A stretch of DNA of 64,000 bases from Hibiscus mutabilis (GCA_019671005.1 CM033726.1:23797440-23861439); one strand, 5' to 3'. Shown: positions 24,655-35,982, counted from the stretch's first letter. Made by a program: numbers and translations. Notes: a model not told the origin generated them from the sequence alone.

Positions 24655-24805
24655 CTAGTCACCGAAGTGACGATAAACATATAGAGACATAAAGTGCCGG
24701 TAACATATAGAAACATAAGTGTCAGCATCATATAGGCACATAAGTGTCGACAACATATAGTGACGACAAACATATAGACACATAAAGTGCTGGTAAACAT
24801 ATAGA
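24655..24805 (-). repeat. Hairpin minisatellite of L4/L5 subfamily
   Basis: Units of about 24-27 bp read 'acatatagacacataagtgt' plus a variable CGGCATC. Many units hold the self-complementary core ACACATAAGTGT. It occupies the same LTR position as the 18-bp array of L3 but is unrelated in sequence. Confidence 0.8.
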
Positions 24806-26400
24806 TCTGAAGGTCGGTGTGTAGCTACACGCAGTCCTAGACTGCTAGACCTCTAATGGCATGCCACTATACTGTAACTCTCTATCATAAACTTGGGCAG
24901 TAAATCCATATCAATAACTTGTAAATTATTATTTTGTAAATGATTCATATATCACCATTATTCAATAATTCTCCCTTATTTTTCATTCTTTGACAAAATA
25001 GTCACTAAAATGCAAAGATAAGGATTCAAGCTTCTTAACTTTGCAAATTAGTCCTCAATTCAACATTACTACCTTAACTCCATCATTACAACTAAAAATC
25101 AGATTTAGCCCCCATACAAAAATTTATTTTCGATTTGGTCACTTAACTTTGACAATTTGTCAAAATGGTCACTAATTCGATTCAACATCAATTTAATATT
25201 CTAACTTCAATTTCATGTCTCTAACAACATTAATAACATAAATACGCACCAGAATCATAAAAATCAGATTTGGTCCTATAACTTTTAAACTTGCCAAAAT
25301 GGTCCCTATACCTTCAACTTAGGGTTTTGCTTCCAAATAACAATTCAAGCTTACTATATCATTAATTCAACATTACAAACCCTAAATTAAACTTGAATCC
25401 ATAAACCCTAATCATCTTCATAAAATCAAAACATGTAGAACTTAAATCCCAAGTCAATTCATGATTTTAACATCATACTAACTTGATTTCAACTTGAATT
25501 CAATCATGGAATCATAAATCTCAAAAGCCCCAATTGATCCATAAAACCTAATTTCATTCTCATGTAAATTTTCATCAATCAAGCATGAATTCCATGAATT
25601 ATTGATATCAAAAGATGGAGCTTGAAGAGTAGAACAACATTGCAGTTGAAGAGATTACCTGAAAACTGAGTTTTAGGGCTTGAATCGAGCTTGGAAAAAT
25701 TTTCTCTTTCTTTCCCCAGCTATTATTTTTTGGATGGAATTCATCTTTTCACCATTATTTTACACATATAACTATTAAATGAATATTAAATTCATTTAAT
25801 AGTGAAATTATAATTTACCCTTTTATCCAATGGTTGAGATTGATTTTATCATCAATCAAGGGCCAAGATTTAATCTTCCATTTCCTCTTTCCAAAATTGC
25901 CCTTATAACTTTTTAAATATTTTAAAATTGCCATTGGGGCCTAATGATCAATTTGCCCTCCATCTAGTTTTTATTTACTAGTTTTCCATTCTTGTAAAAA
26001 TCCAACTAAGTCTAGTTGGAATCCAACCAACTGTAATAAAATATTCATAAAATAGTATTTTATGACTTTTCCATGGCTTTTGGATCAGCCTCGGAAATTT
26101 TAGTTTGATCTGATTTCCCGATATTCATAAAATACTTCTACTGCAATTTTACCTTTATCGAGCTGTTAGATTTATTCCAATAATTCTATATTTCCATATT
26201 CGGGAAATCAACAATATCATCTCATAAAATTTTCCTTTCTTAAAATCTTAGACTGAATTTTCTTAACTTATTCAATTTTCCCGATACTCATCGAAAATCT
26301 TCATAGAATAAAAATTCTCTTAGAATTCCTTTATCGATAATCCATACGAATATTCTCTACTCTTACTGAGTTCAAAATATCAATCAGAAACACTTTTATA

Positions 26401-26455
26401 GGACCTTCCCAGAGGTCACCCATTCTAATATTTCCCTGGCCTTAGCACGCTTAAC
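26401..26455 (-). promoter_or_regulatory. 5S rRNA-like internal control region in L4 3' LTR
   Basis: On the minus strand, GTTAAGCGTGC opens a 55-nt block 218 nt into the LTR. It ends TGGGTGACCTCTGGGAAGGT-CC, very like the C box and following bases of plant 5S rRNA. About 43/55 match without gaps by eye. Confidence 0.72.
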
Positions 26456-26673
26456 AATTTTTTCGATCCAAATTCGATACCTTTTACTGCATCTTAATTC
26501 TTAAAACCAATATCAAGCTACTTATTTCAATCTGATTCACTCTTATACTGAATAAAATTACTTATTGGGGAAATTTACACTTTAGTCCCCGAACTTATCC
26601 AAAGTTTATACTTTAACCCTAAAACTTTCAAATTTTACATTTTGGTCACTAACAAAAAATTTGGGATATTACA

Positions 26674-26687
26674 ATTCTTCCCCCTTT
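26674..26687 (-). promoter_or_regulatory. L4 polypurine tract
   Basis: AAAGGGGGAAGAAT on the minus strand ends directly at the LTR start (TGTAATATCC). This is the expected plus-strand primer for reverse transcription. Confidence 0.88.
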
Positions 26688-27226
26688 AAGAAAATTTGTC
26701 CTCGAATTTTCAACGCATACCAGTTTCAAACATTTGCAGATATTGTTCCCTCAATTTCTTTCAATTTCCCAAGTGACTTTTCAACCTTGTGATTCCTCCT
26801 CAGAGCTTCAAATATAATCTCTTAATAGATCAATTCTTTCTTAGCTTATTTTCTAACCATCTCAGTAGTATCACTACTTAACTTTCCAATTCTCCCCTTA
26901 TATGTGTTGACAGTACAAACATCTTATAATGAGATACTACTGAGTTATTTTCATCATAACTTCAATCCTTAGCAAGAGCTAACTTCCATGCTTATTTCAC
27001 TATATCATATCTGCTATGGTTCATTTCTTGACCTCCAAGATTCGTCAATTGACGAAATCTATCATCGTTTTACTTTCCTTATTCTAGTCTTATTCCATCT
27101 TATATTAATGAGGAGCAGCATCAAGTCATACAATCAGCACATTAGTAATATGATATCCTAGGGGCATGCACTTACTGACAAATTAATATCAATCTTGGTT
27201 TAGCATCCAGAACCAGCTAAACCTTT

Positions 27227-27238
27227 GCTCTGATACCA
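27227..27238 (-). promoter_or_regulatory. L4 primer binding site (initiator Met tRNA)
   Basis: On the minus strand, TGGTATCAGAGC, five bases after the LTR end at 27244. It is an exact complement to the 3' end of plant initiator tRNA-Met as I remember it. Confidence 0.93.
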
Positions 27239-27243
27239 TTAAA

Positions 27244-28592
27244 TGTAACAACCTTAATGTATACTCGTAGACCGAATATACATTTAAGATGTTATGGAGT
27301 CGTTTAAAGAAATCTTGACTTATAATAATTTTTATACATATAAATCTTATCTTTATTAATCTAACCCTTTTCTCGATTTTCTTGAAATCATAACTTATGT
27401 GTAGTTGGCTAATTTCGACCCTGAATTAGCTTGTAAAACATATTAGTCAGTTATTAAAACGATAATGCAATTCGGGGTGAAAAATAGGTTTCTGACCTAG
27501 GCCCTTTCTTGATTTTAAAATCCTTATGCGATTACTGATAAATAAAAATTTAAACTGATTAAACACGATTTACTACCTTTTTAAGCTTACCGATTATTCA
27601 TATTAACAAAGTAAGCTTCTTTTCTACTAGTTTATTCTTTTATATTAATAATACCTTATCTTCCTTTATCCATATATGACTCATCATTAAAACTTATCAA
27701 TTATTTATCGTTTAATCAAATTTAATGCATCATATACTACCAGCGGATAAATAATTACATCCCCACTAGAGATTATCATAAGCTAGAATATCTTACTGAT
27801 GTTTTACAGATTAAAGCTTGATCAGTATGCTCAACTCCTCATTAAGTACTCCATCATAACCTACGTGTGAGTCAAACACACGCTAAGTTTTCACTTAGTG
27901 AGGTAATAAACAAAATTAATAATAATTTAAACTTATTAAACTTTATGGCTACATTTATATAGCATGATATATGTCATTGCATTAACTTTTATGTTGCATT
28001 AGTCATAACTTACTATATGCTAATATCATAATATTCTCTTGGTTGTTCATTTATCATAATATGTCATTTATACCTCAATGCATGAACATATATATCATGT
28101 TAGAAGCTAATGAATGTGCTTGTCCTATTTCTTTATCATCATATTACTACTTACCATTAATGCTAAACTTTTAAGTTAAACTTACTTACCATTTTCATGC
28201 CTAATAACATAAGTTACCTCACATGTACTAACATATATAAAAAAATTTCCTTTTTCATGTAACATGTAAAAATCAACATCTCATATACATATGTTAGGCA
28301 TGGTAAGTCAATTCAATATTCTCAAAAAAATCTCTTGTTTCCCTTTTGAATCATATTAAGATTAGTTATACCAATTCTTTATACCTTTAGCCCAAGAATT
28401 TTATATAGAAAGAAACTTAAGTATGCGAGATCGGTACTCTAGAGTACTAATCACCGAAGTGACGATAAACATATAGACACATAAAGTGCCAGTAACATAT
28501 AGACACATAAGTGTCGGCATCATACAGACACATAAGTGTTGACATCATATAGACACATGAGTGTCGATATCATATAGACACATAAGTGTCGA
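27244..28592 (-). mobile_element. L4 5' LTR, terminal part in place
   Basis: This is nearly identical to 23450-24810 (the other L4 LTR), beginning with TGTAACAACCTTAATG and ending in the hairpin minisatellite at 28440-28592 (units with GACACATAAGTGTC). At 28592 it changes abruptly to Tat internal sequence; the next part of this LTR is found reversed at 32574-31320. Confidence 0.9.
28440..28592 (-). repeat. Hairpin minisatellite in L4 5' LTR, broken by an inversion
   Basis: Five or so units of 'catatagacacataagtgtc' with the self-complementary core GACACATAAGTGTC. Its right edge is the left breakpoint of the proposed inversion. Confidence 0.8.
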
Positions 28593-29699
28593 ATCAAATC
28601 GTTGGCTCAATCATCGCTTATCAAAAGATTTCAAGCTTCAATGGATAGTTCTGATTCCTCGGCGACTTCGCGTAGATCCAACCTTTCTGTACATTCTTCT
28701 GGTTGAGCAAGTCTGTATATTGCTCTACCGTGGTCATCATGTCTTGGCCGTTGAAGGTAAAGCAGCAAAAAACGGGATTCCCAAAATTGGAAAATGGCTC
28801 GGAGTAAAGGCTGATTGACTCGAACATACATTAGCTGGGCTATGATGCCATAACTGTCAGAAAACAGGTCATGTAGTCTTTGGTCCCATCTTTCCTAAAT
28901 CTCTTTAAGCTCCCCCAGATCATTCTATTGCAGGCTCTCGTGTGTATACTTTGGCACTACACGCTTGCTCGGCAAACTGTTACCTCAGACCCGTTGATTA
29001 ACCTCTGACTAGGTTGATGTCATCCTTCTTAAGATACCTTTTTTTCCATGATGAAAGATTTTCTAATCGGGCAAACCACTTGAATCAACACCTTTATATA
29101 ATGTGGATGCAATGATAATGCAACAAAAGTATGTCTAAAATAATAATAAAAATAAAAATAAAACACAAAAAGAAATGAGTTAGTACCGGATAAAAATAAT
29201 AAATACATAAATAAAAGGGCAAATTTAAATAAAGCAAACAAACATAATAACCTTATATATATATCATGTCTAAACACTTAGGTCATCCGCATGGCTCTGA
29301 AGGGGTGGGCTTTCTATATTCCCTACATGCAGTGTTGGTGCTAGGAGGTACCCGAATTGTCCTTGTTGTCCTTTAATAAGAGTAGCAAGTCCCCCGATCA
29401 CCACCCATTATAGGTTCCTTTCAACCGAGTTCAATTCAGGGGGACCCATTCGCTTATACCCATGCGAAGGAACGATATCCTCACAAAAGCATTAGAGGTT
29501 TCCCTCCACTTAAAAAGGATGGGTTTATATGCCAAGTTTTAAATGCGTTAAAATAAACGCGCAATTATAACCGAATTTTAATTTAATAGTCACCTTAATC
29601 CGGAATTTTCGATATTAGTAAAGCGTAATAATTTTAAAAAGCTTGACTCTCATTTTGTTTTTGAAAAAAACAAAAATTGTACCCAACGGAGTCGCCATC
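28593..29699 (-). pseudogene. T2 5' internal region: PBS, leader and start of ORF1
   Basis: Read on minus from 29699: PBS TGGCGACTCCGTTGGG (29697-29682), a leader similar to that of T1 (52043-52710; shared 'ggtgggc', 'cattataggttcctttcaac' blocks), then ORF1. From about 28827 it reads MFESISLYSEPFSNFGNPVF, CCFTFNGQDMMTTVEQYTDL and LLNQKNVQKGW, the conserved 'LFRALAQYWNPAYSCFTF..VDLVPTVEEYT.LL' part of the ORF1 family that I recall as DUF7745 in cotton annotation. The rest of ORF1 and all of gag-pol are absent; the segment stops at the inversion edge. Confidence 0.8.
29682..29697 (-). promoter_or_regulatory. T2 primer binding site
   Basis: TGGCGACTCCGTTGGG on minus, three bases after the LTR end. 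Tat/Ogre elements have been reported to use a tRNA-Arg primer; I could not check the tRNA here. Confidence 0.75.
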
Positions 29700-30853
29700 T
29701 GTAGCGATGTCCCTTTTACTTTACGCTAAAAAACGGTTTTTAAGAGTGATTGGGTCTTTTGGGTATTAAAATGTTTATTCCATGGGTTTTTAAAAAACCA
29801 TATTTATTTTGAAAATGGAGTCGCCAACGGCCACTTAAGGTAGGCCGAACACCATAAAACTAGAGATTTGAAAACTGTTGGGTTCGGGAGTCGGTTACGG
29901 ATGGGGAAGGATTAGCACCCCCACACTGCCCAAAATTGGTACTTTAATAATTACCGCTTTATTAATATTAGACTTTCTGGATTAAAGTGACAATTAAATT
30001 AAAATTTGGTTATAAGTGCGAGTAAATTTTAAAAGCCTCATTATCCGAGAGTAAACGCCCAACCACCATCACTACGCCTGATACTGGCCCCATTTACGTC
30101 GGATAAAAGGGCACTACATTAACAATTTATATTCCATTATGCAACTTAAAATAAACAGGGCAAACATAAATAAATACAATGCGATAAAAATATAAATAAA
30201 TACTAACTTAATAAAAATACTAATCTAACATAAATAAAATACTAATCTGCAACATACATAAATATTAATCTAAAATAAAAACTAATCTAACATAAATAAA
30301 ACATTAATCTAAAACATAAATAAAACATAAATAAACATACGAACTAAAAATAAGAATACAATTTCAAATTAACTAATACTTCATTAAATCATAAAAATTA
30401 CAACACAAATAAAAAGGGAAGAAAATATACCTAACTAGGAGCTTGAATGACGAACCCCGACTGAACCCCACCGAGATCTACCACGACCTCTTCAAAAAAT
30501 TTAACTAGATCAGATCCAAAATAGGACCCAAATCGAATCGAGTAGGACCAAGGAAACTACCCTTGGCCCTAGGCTAGCCGAGAGCACTACTCTCTTATTC
30601 GGCCTGCCCTTTGTGCCGATTCCTCTTGCCAAATTGGCTTCCCCCATGCCTTTATTTATAGGCAAATGGGGTGGGTGAAATGGAGACGTTGAGCACCCTG
30701 CTCCATGCAATTCTTTTTGCCCTTTTTTTTACATTAATTATTATTTTATTTTTTTTACATTATTTTTTCCTTTTTTTTTAATTTTATACTAATAATAATA
30801 TTGTTACAATAATACTAATAACACTAAAACCCGAACAAAAATAAGTGATTACA
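29700..30853 (-). mobile_element. T2 5' LTR, 1,154 bp, minus strand
   Basis: On minus it starts TGTAATCACTTATTTTTG at 30853 and ends GGGACATCGCTACA at 29700. It matches the plus-oriented LTR at 35983-37147 along its length with scattered differences. It includes a TATAAATA box (30660-30653) and the block 'ggcaagaggaatcggcacaa'. It is flanked at its start by AGATG (30858-30854), the counterpart of AGCTG at 37148-37152. Confidence 0.92.
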
Positions 30854-31319
30854 CATCTAGTTTAACCCTGAATTGTTTTATAAAATTTATAAATGTGTTA
30901 TTGAAATAAAAATATAATTCAAGGAGAAGACTATGTACTCTTTCTTGATTTTAAAATTACTATGCGATTAGGGTTAAACTATACTTAACTACATCGAAAA
31001 ATATAACTACTTATAGCAAACCAATTTCTAAATTCATACATTGTAATAGTGCATAAAAACGTTATAAACTTAAGATTACAAAACAATTTGTCTATTTAAA
31101 TCCACTACATATATGTACATGCCCACTAGACATCAAACTTACAACTTAAGATGTACATTCCATGATTACTAATGTAACTTGATTTTCCAATTTAATCGCT
31201 CATTCATGCCATTCTACTTGGGAGAACCTACGTGTGAAATAACACACGCTAAGTACGAACTTAGTGAGGCAATAATCTTATTTATCAAAACATAAAATAA
31301 AGCAAAACATTAACCTAGC
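30854..31319 (-). mobile_element. L3 3' LTR fragment, inverted
   Basis: Reverse complement of this stretch matches 18836 to about 19310 of the L3 5' LTR, including CTCACTAAGTTCGTACTTAGCG (31268-31247 on minus) and 'aatcaagaaagagt'. In the L3 LTR the match ends where T2 was inserted. It is now reversed relative to the other L3 pieces. Confidence 0.9.
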
Positions 31320-32574
31320 CATGGAAAAGTCATAAAATACTATTTTATGAATATTTTATTACAGTTGATTGGATTCCAACTAGACTTAGTTGAATTTTTA
31401 CAAGAATGGAAAACTAGTAAATAAAAACTAGATGGAGGGCAAATTGGTCATTTGACCCTAATGGCAATTTTGAAATATTTAAAAAGTTATAAGGGCAGTT
31501 TTGGAAATAGGAAATGGAAGATTGTAAAACATATTAGTTATATGTGTAAAATTGTAATTTCACTATTAAATGAATTTAATATTCATTTAATAGTTATATG
31601 TGTAAAATAATGGTGAAAAGATGAAATCCAAAAACATGAGAGCTAGGGAAAGAAAGAGAAATTTTTTCCAAGCTCAATTCAAGCCTCGAAACTCGATTTT
31701 CAGGTAATATCTTCAACTGCAAAGTTGTTCTACTCTTCAAGCTCTATCTTTTGATATCAATAATTCATGGAATTCATGCTTGATTAATGAGAATTTACAC
31801 GAGAAAGAAATTAGGGTTTATGGATCAATTGGGGCTTTTGAGATTTTATGATTCCATGATTGAATTCAAGTTGAAATCAAGTTAGTATGATGTTAAAATT
31901 ATGATATTGAGCTGGGATTTAAGTTCTACACATTTTGATTATATGAAGATGATTAGGGTTTATGGATTCAAGTTTAATTTAGGGTTTGTAATGTTGAATT
32001 AATGATCTAGTAAGCTTGAATTGTTATTTGGAAACAAAACCCTAAGTTAAAGGTATAGAGACCATTTTGGCAAGTTTAAAAGTTAGAGGACCAAATCTGA
32101 TTTTTATGATTTTGGTATGTATTTATGTTATTAATGATGTTAGAGACATGAAATTGAAGTTAGAATGTTAAATTGATGTTGAATCAAATTAGTGACCATT
32201 TTGACAAATTGTCAAAGTTAAGTGACCAAATCGAAAATGAAGTTTTGTATGAGGGCTAAATCTGATTTTTAGTTGTAATGATGGAGTTAAGGTAGTAATG
32301 TCGAATTGAGGACTAATTTGCAAAGCTAAGAAGCTTGAATCCTTATCTTTGCATTTTAGTGACTATTTTGTCAAAGAATAAAAAATAAGGGAGAATTATT
32401 GAATAATGGTGATATATGAATCATTTACAAAATGATAATTTACAAGTTATTGATATGGATTTATTGCCCAAGTTTATGAAAGAGAGTTGCAGTATAGTGG
32501 CATGCCATTAGAGGTCTAGCAGTATGGGATTACGTGTAGCTACACACCGATCTTTAGATCTATATGTTTACCGG
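31320..32574 (+). mobile_element. L4 5' LTR fragment, inverted
   Basis: Matches L5 from 61388 (CATGGAAAAGTCATAAAATAC) and, in reverse, the L4 LTR from about 26083 to 24790. It has CAG|GTAATA at 31703/31704 and TGGCATGCCATTAGAG near 32500. About 1 kb present in L5 (62520-63530) is missing here. The first ~590 bp of the LTR, including the 5S-like block, are lost at the junction with the L3 fragment. Confidence 0.88.
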
Positions 32575-32989
32575 CAGTCACTTGTTGTTTAAGATCCTTG
32601 AATCGAGAGTTGATCCTAAACCTCTACCCCCTGAAGGCTTTCTCACTACATCTGTGAATGTGACGATGAATGGTATTCTTTTACTTTACCAGAAGAAAGA
32701 GATGAGACCAGACAGATTGGATACGAAGATCAGAAAATCATCAGAAGGAAGTAGCTGAAAGCAAGGATATGTCTGAACGAAAAATCGAAGAAAAGAAGAG
32801 AAATGGAAACCAGAAGACTGAAGTAATCCAGATCGAGTAAATATAAGAATTTTTCCATAGATTTCAATATCAGAAGAGCTCCAGAGAGGCAATTAACTTC
32901 GAGTGGAAGATAGCATCAATACCCAGCATAGATACGTGTTGATTTGAGGATACATCTACAGACTTGAATGAGAAGAAAAAGATTCAAGT

Positions 32990-33640
32990 CTAAAAACCCA
33001 AAATGGGCAGTCTAAAAAAAGAAGAAAAAAAAGAAAAAGGAAAAAAGAAAGAAAAAGAAAATGTTGTATATACTTTACACACAAATCAAACAATACAAGA
33101 TCAAGACTTCAACTGTAAGAAATGAGCAAGAGATACATAAAGAATCCACAATTTTGAAGATTTGTATAGAAGCTTGAATTGAAGTGATCCAGAAGATTGC
33201 CAATTTCGAAAAGGGAAATGACCTTTAGGGTGAAAACCCAAAAATGGGAAGTGTAGAGTGATCCCGAAAATGAAGAGAAAAGAGCAGTCTGCCTGAGCAT
33301 GTTGGCATCAATATCCAACCAAAGCACACTGATCTGAAGATACAGAAGAAGGAAGTGAACTCTAGGGTGAAAACCCAAAGGTGGGCAGTCTAGAGCAATA
33401 AAAAAAAGAGAATAGCATTTCATCTGGGCATACCAATCACAAGAATTCCCAAAAATGTACAGAATCCTTCATTCAAGGAACATTAGAGGATCAATCCTTT
33501 TTTACAGAAAACAAGCATCAATACACAACCAGAATGCAAGGCAGTCCAAAAGAAAGAGAGTGAGGAAATGAACTCTAGGGTGAAAACCCGAAAACGGGCA
33601 GTCTAGAGTGATCCCGAAAAAGAAGAAAAGAATACTCCAT
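32990..33640 (+). repeat. Spaced repeats with 'gggtgaaaaccc' core in T2 spacer
   Basis: The module GGGTGAAAACCCAAAA-nnGGGCAGTCTAGAG recurs at about 33229, 33371 and 33578, with a partial copy near 32993, spaced 140-210 bp. The core GGGTGAAAACCC is an inverted repeat around AAA. A related minus-strand phrase is in the T1 spacer ('acgggttttcacc' near 41813). Confidence 0.8.
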
Positions 33641-34789
33641 GTGAGCATATCCAGATCATACAAGCACAGAGATACGACTTCGTCTAACCATTAACCAAAA
33701 GCCTACGTTACAAGCCTCCAAAGACCATTCTGATCATCCATAGATATCCAAGTTGAATGAGAATGTCTTCAAATTTCATTTCTCCTATAGGGGTTAACCT
33801 TGCTTCAAGGAACATCAAACTTCGAAGTGCCTGATCGACACCCAAATGAGGAAAGGATGGGGCATGGTAAGATAGTGAGATTAAGAGAGCCACCTTAAAC
33901 GGGGTAGAAATTAGGTAGGGGATTGTTCCTTTCAAAAGCCTAATAGACCAAAAGAGACTATACATTTGCATATATCTCCACAGTAGTCAAGATCTTTTAA
34001 ATATACGCTTCATTAGAGTTGATCTTTGGCAATTTGAAGCAAATGTGCTATGGTGTTTGATATTTCAGGGGCAAATATGTTTTAAAAGGTTTGACATTTT
34101 CTCCCAAAGTTTTGATGTTTACCATTTCCCCAAACGTCAGTTTTTAAAATGATTGGCAATATACTCCAAATTTTTTTACCATTCCCTAAACCTTAATTTT
34201 CAAAAATGTTTAGCTTTAAAAAGAAAGACAGAAAAAAGAAAAGATATGTTTACCATTTGTTCCAAACAATGTTTTTAAAATGTTTGGTATTCTTTCCAAG
34301 TTGTGATTTTTAAAATGACTATTATCTTTTCAAACAATCATTATTTTGAAATACACACAAGTAAATTGCCTTTTGCATTACTTTAAAATGAATGATGATG
34401 AGATTTAAAGCATAGGGACCGAGAGTTAGTTCTCGTCAAAATGCTACGAGAAGATCAAGGATGAGCTCAGGAGATGGAAGCATTTTTGCTCACCCTAGTG
34501 ATTAGAAATAGATCAAGGTTCTGCACGATGGGTCAGGAAATTCGAAGTAGTGGAGTCCGTGATTGAATGGGGCAACGTCAATCGAAGAAGATGACAAGGG
34601 TTCTTATAAGGACTAGAAGATCATTTATGAAGACAGGTGATAACCCTAAAGAAAAGAAAGCCTTTTGCACGAAATATTTGAAAGCAAGTTAATTCAGATT
34701 CAAAGCGATTGATCAAATGAGGATTTAAGAGCATATAGTGAAGAAGTAAAGAGATGAAGAAATTTGAGGAATGACATTTCAAGGTGTAA

Positions 34790-34930
34790 GACTTTAGAAC
34801 AAAAAAAGAGTAAAAGAAAAAAAGAAAAAGAAAAAGAAAAAGAGAGAGAAAAGAGTGAGAGAAGAAAAAAGAGAAAGAAGAAAGAAAGGAATGAAAAGAA
34901 TAAGAAGAAAAAGAATAAAGCATTACATTG
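34790..34930 (+). repeat. Purine-rich tract (A/G) in T2 spacer
   Basis: About 140 bases are almost all A and G, mostly 'aaagaaaaag'. The 83-codon K/E-rich plus frame and F/S-rich minus frames over it are composition artefacts. T1 has the mirror feature on the pyrimidine strand at 41665-41805, so it seems to be a shared trait of these spacers. Confidence 0.85.
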
Positions 34931-35033
34931 CATGCATCATATCGATAGAGGCATGTCAATTTTTGTTTGTTTTATACAGGTATTTGAAGAATTGTCAAAG
35001 ACTTTGAAGAAGTAGATTTTATTGAAGAAAGTT

Positions 35034-35455
35034 CGGTAGCCATTTTCGGCATGAATCCCCAAATATGAAGAAAGATTTCGGTAGCCTTAGTAGCGTGAGT
35101 CCAGAAAGATCGCCAGCCTTAGTAGCCTGAGTCTAGAAAGATCGACAGCCTTAGTAGCATGAGTCCAAAAAGATCGGCAGCCATTGTAGCGGTTGTCCAA
35201 AAATTTAGGTGGCCATTTTCGGCGTGAATCCTCAAATTTGAAGAAAGATTTCGGCAGCCTTAGTAGCGTGAGTCCAGAAAGACCGATAGCCTCAGTAGCG
35301 TAAGGCCAGGAAGTTCAGCAGCCATAGTAGCATGAGTCCAGAAACATTGGTAGACGTTATCAGCGTGAATCCCCAAATTTGAAGAAAGATTTCGGCAGCC
35401 TTAGCAGTATGAGTCCAGAAAGATCGGTAGCCATTTTGGCGTGAATCCCAGAATT
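35034..35455 (+). repeat. ~35-bp tandem repeat in T2 spacer
   Basis: About ten to eleven units of the type 'ggcagccttagtagcgtgag' + 'tccagaaagatc', with variants ('cattttcggcgtgaatcc'). Higher-order variation is visible: every few units the 'aatccccaaatttgaagaa' form returns. Confidence 0.85.
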
Positions 35456-35463
35456 CGAAGATA

Positions 35464-35835
35464 AAGGTTCTATATAGGAAGGGCCTATATTTTCGAACCC
35501 GCGCAGTAAAAGGTTCTATATAGGAAGAATCCGTAACTCCAGGATTTCAGAAGCTAAAAGTTTTATATAGGAAGGACTTGCGGCTCTAGGGTTTGAAGAC
35601 TAGAAGTTCTATATAGGAAGAACTCCCAGTCGAAAAATCCATCCGTGACGCAGAAGGTTTTATATAGGAAAGATCCACCACGTTGAAGGCAAAGAGTTCT
35701 ATATGGGAAGGACTCCAAGCTTTACCGTCTCAGAGTGGAACTCCTAACTCAAGACGTCAGAATGAAGGGTTCTATATAGGAAGGACCTGTAGTTCCAAGA
35801 CCAAAAGGTGAAGAAGTTCTATATAGGAAGAACTT
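35464..35835 (+). repeat. ~40-bp repeat with 'gttctatataggaagga' core
   Basis: GTTCTATATAGGAAGGAC or close variants recur about ten times, each followed by 15-30 bp of variable sequence. T1 has one related copy on the opposite strand (ccttt-ctatatagaacc near 40795). Confidence 0.88.
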
Positions 35836-35969
35836 ACGAGCCTGAAGATTCGTCTAAGGAGAAGCGGAGAGTTCCAGTAGAGCACGTGACTCCGAAGCTA
35901 CAAACAATGAAGTAGGACAAAAATGAGTGCTTTTGATCTTTGCTTTGTTCTCGTTTCACAAGAACAAGC

Positions 35970-35982
35970 AAAAAAGGGCAAC
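35970..35982 (+). promoter_or_regulatory. T2 polypurine tract
   Basis: AAAAAAGGGCAAC directly precedes the LTR start TGTAATCACT at 35983. It is the expected second-strand primer. Confidence 0.8.

Larger units (their letters stand above)
23450..26673 (-). mobile_element. L4 3' LTR, 3,224 bp, minus strand
   Basis: On the minus strand it starts TGTAATATCCC at 26673, right after a purine tract, and ends GGGTGTTACA at 23450. It has the family L landmarks in order: opening phrases, 5S-like block (26455-26401), CAG|GTAATC (25661-25653), GGCATGCC (about 24857-24866), a hairpin minisatellite (24655-24805), and the TTAGTGAGG/acttag segment near 24100. The target duplication cannot be seen because the far side is rearranged. 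Confidence 0.9.
26674..27243 (-). mobile_element. L4 internal region, reduced to 570 bp
   Basis: Between the two LTRs only the ends of a family L interior remain. At one end is the exact PBS (27238-27227, TGGTATCAGAGC) and leader similar to L3. At the other is AAAGGGGGAAGAAT (26687-26674), the polypurine tract directly before the 3' LTR. Upstream of it a short frame reads VTWEIERN, reminiscent of the 'ATWE.E..M...YP' end of a chromodomain, then ENSRTNFLKGGR, the usual plant chromovirus end ('FEDEFS..GG'). All of gag-pol is missing. The chromodomain reading is suggestive only. Confidence 0.8.
28593..32574. other. Inverted segment of about 4.0 kb
   Basis: Turning this segment round repairs two elements at once. 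The L4 5' LTR would run from 28592 into 32574-31320 (reading GTGTCG then TGCCGGTAAACATATAG, as in the other L4 LTR near 24790). T2 would regain two LTRs in the same orientation, with target duplications AGATG/AGCTG, and its 5' flank (L3 LTR at 31319-30854) would join the L3 LTR end at 37148. The edges are precise to a few bases. Confidence 0.85.
32575..35982 (+). mobile_element. T2 3' spacer, repeat-rich, no intact gene
   Basis: Non-coding spacer between the (deleted) gag-pol and the 3' LTR, as in Ogre-type elements. It holds four kinds of low-complexity or tandem DNA: 'gggtgaaaaccc' modules (32990-33640), a purine-rich tract (34790-34930), 'ccttagtagcgtgagtccag' repeats (35034-35455) and 'gttctatataggaagga' repeats (35464-35835). 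It ends in the purine tract at 35970-35982. Frames seen here (64-112 codons) are low-complexity and judged non-genic. 33640-34760 shows phrases such as 'catttgctccaaac'-like AT-rich repeats but nothing recognisable. Confidence 0.75.

Noticed and set aside
28561..28818. 85-codon plus frame.
   Set aside because: Shadow of the T2 ORF1 on the minus strand; its first third is the L4 minisatellite.
34621..35015. K/E-rich plus frame and F/S-rich minus frames.
   Set aside because: They lie on a purine-rich low-complexity tract.
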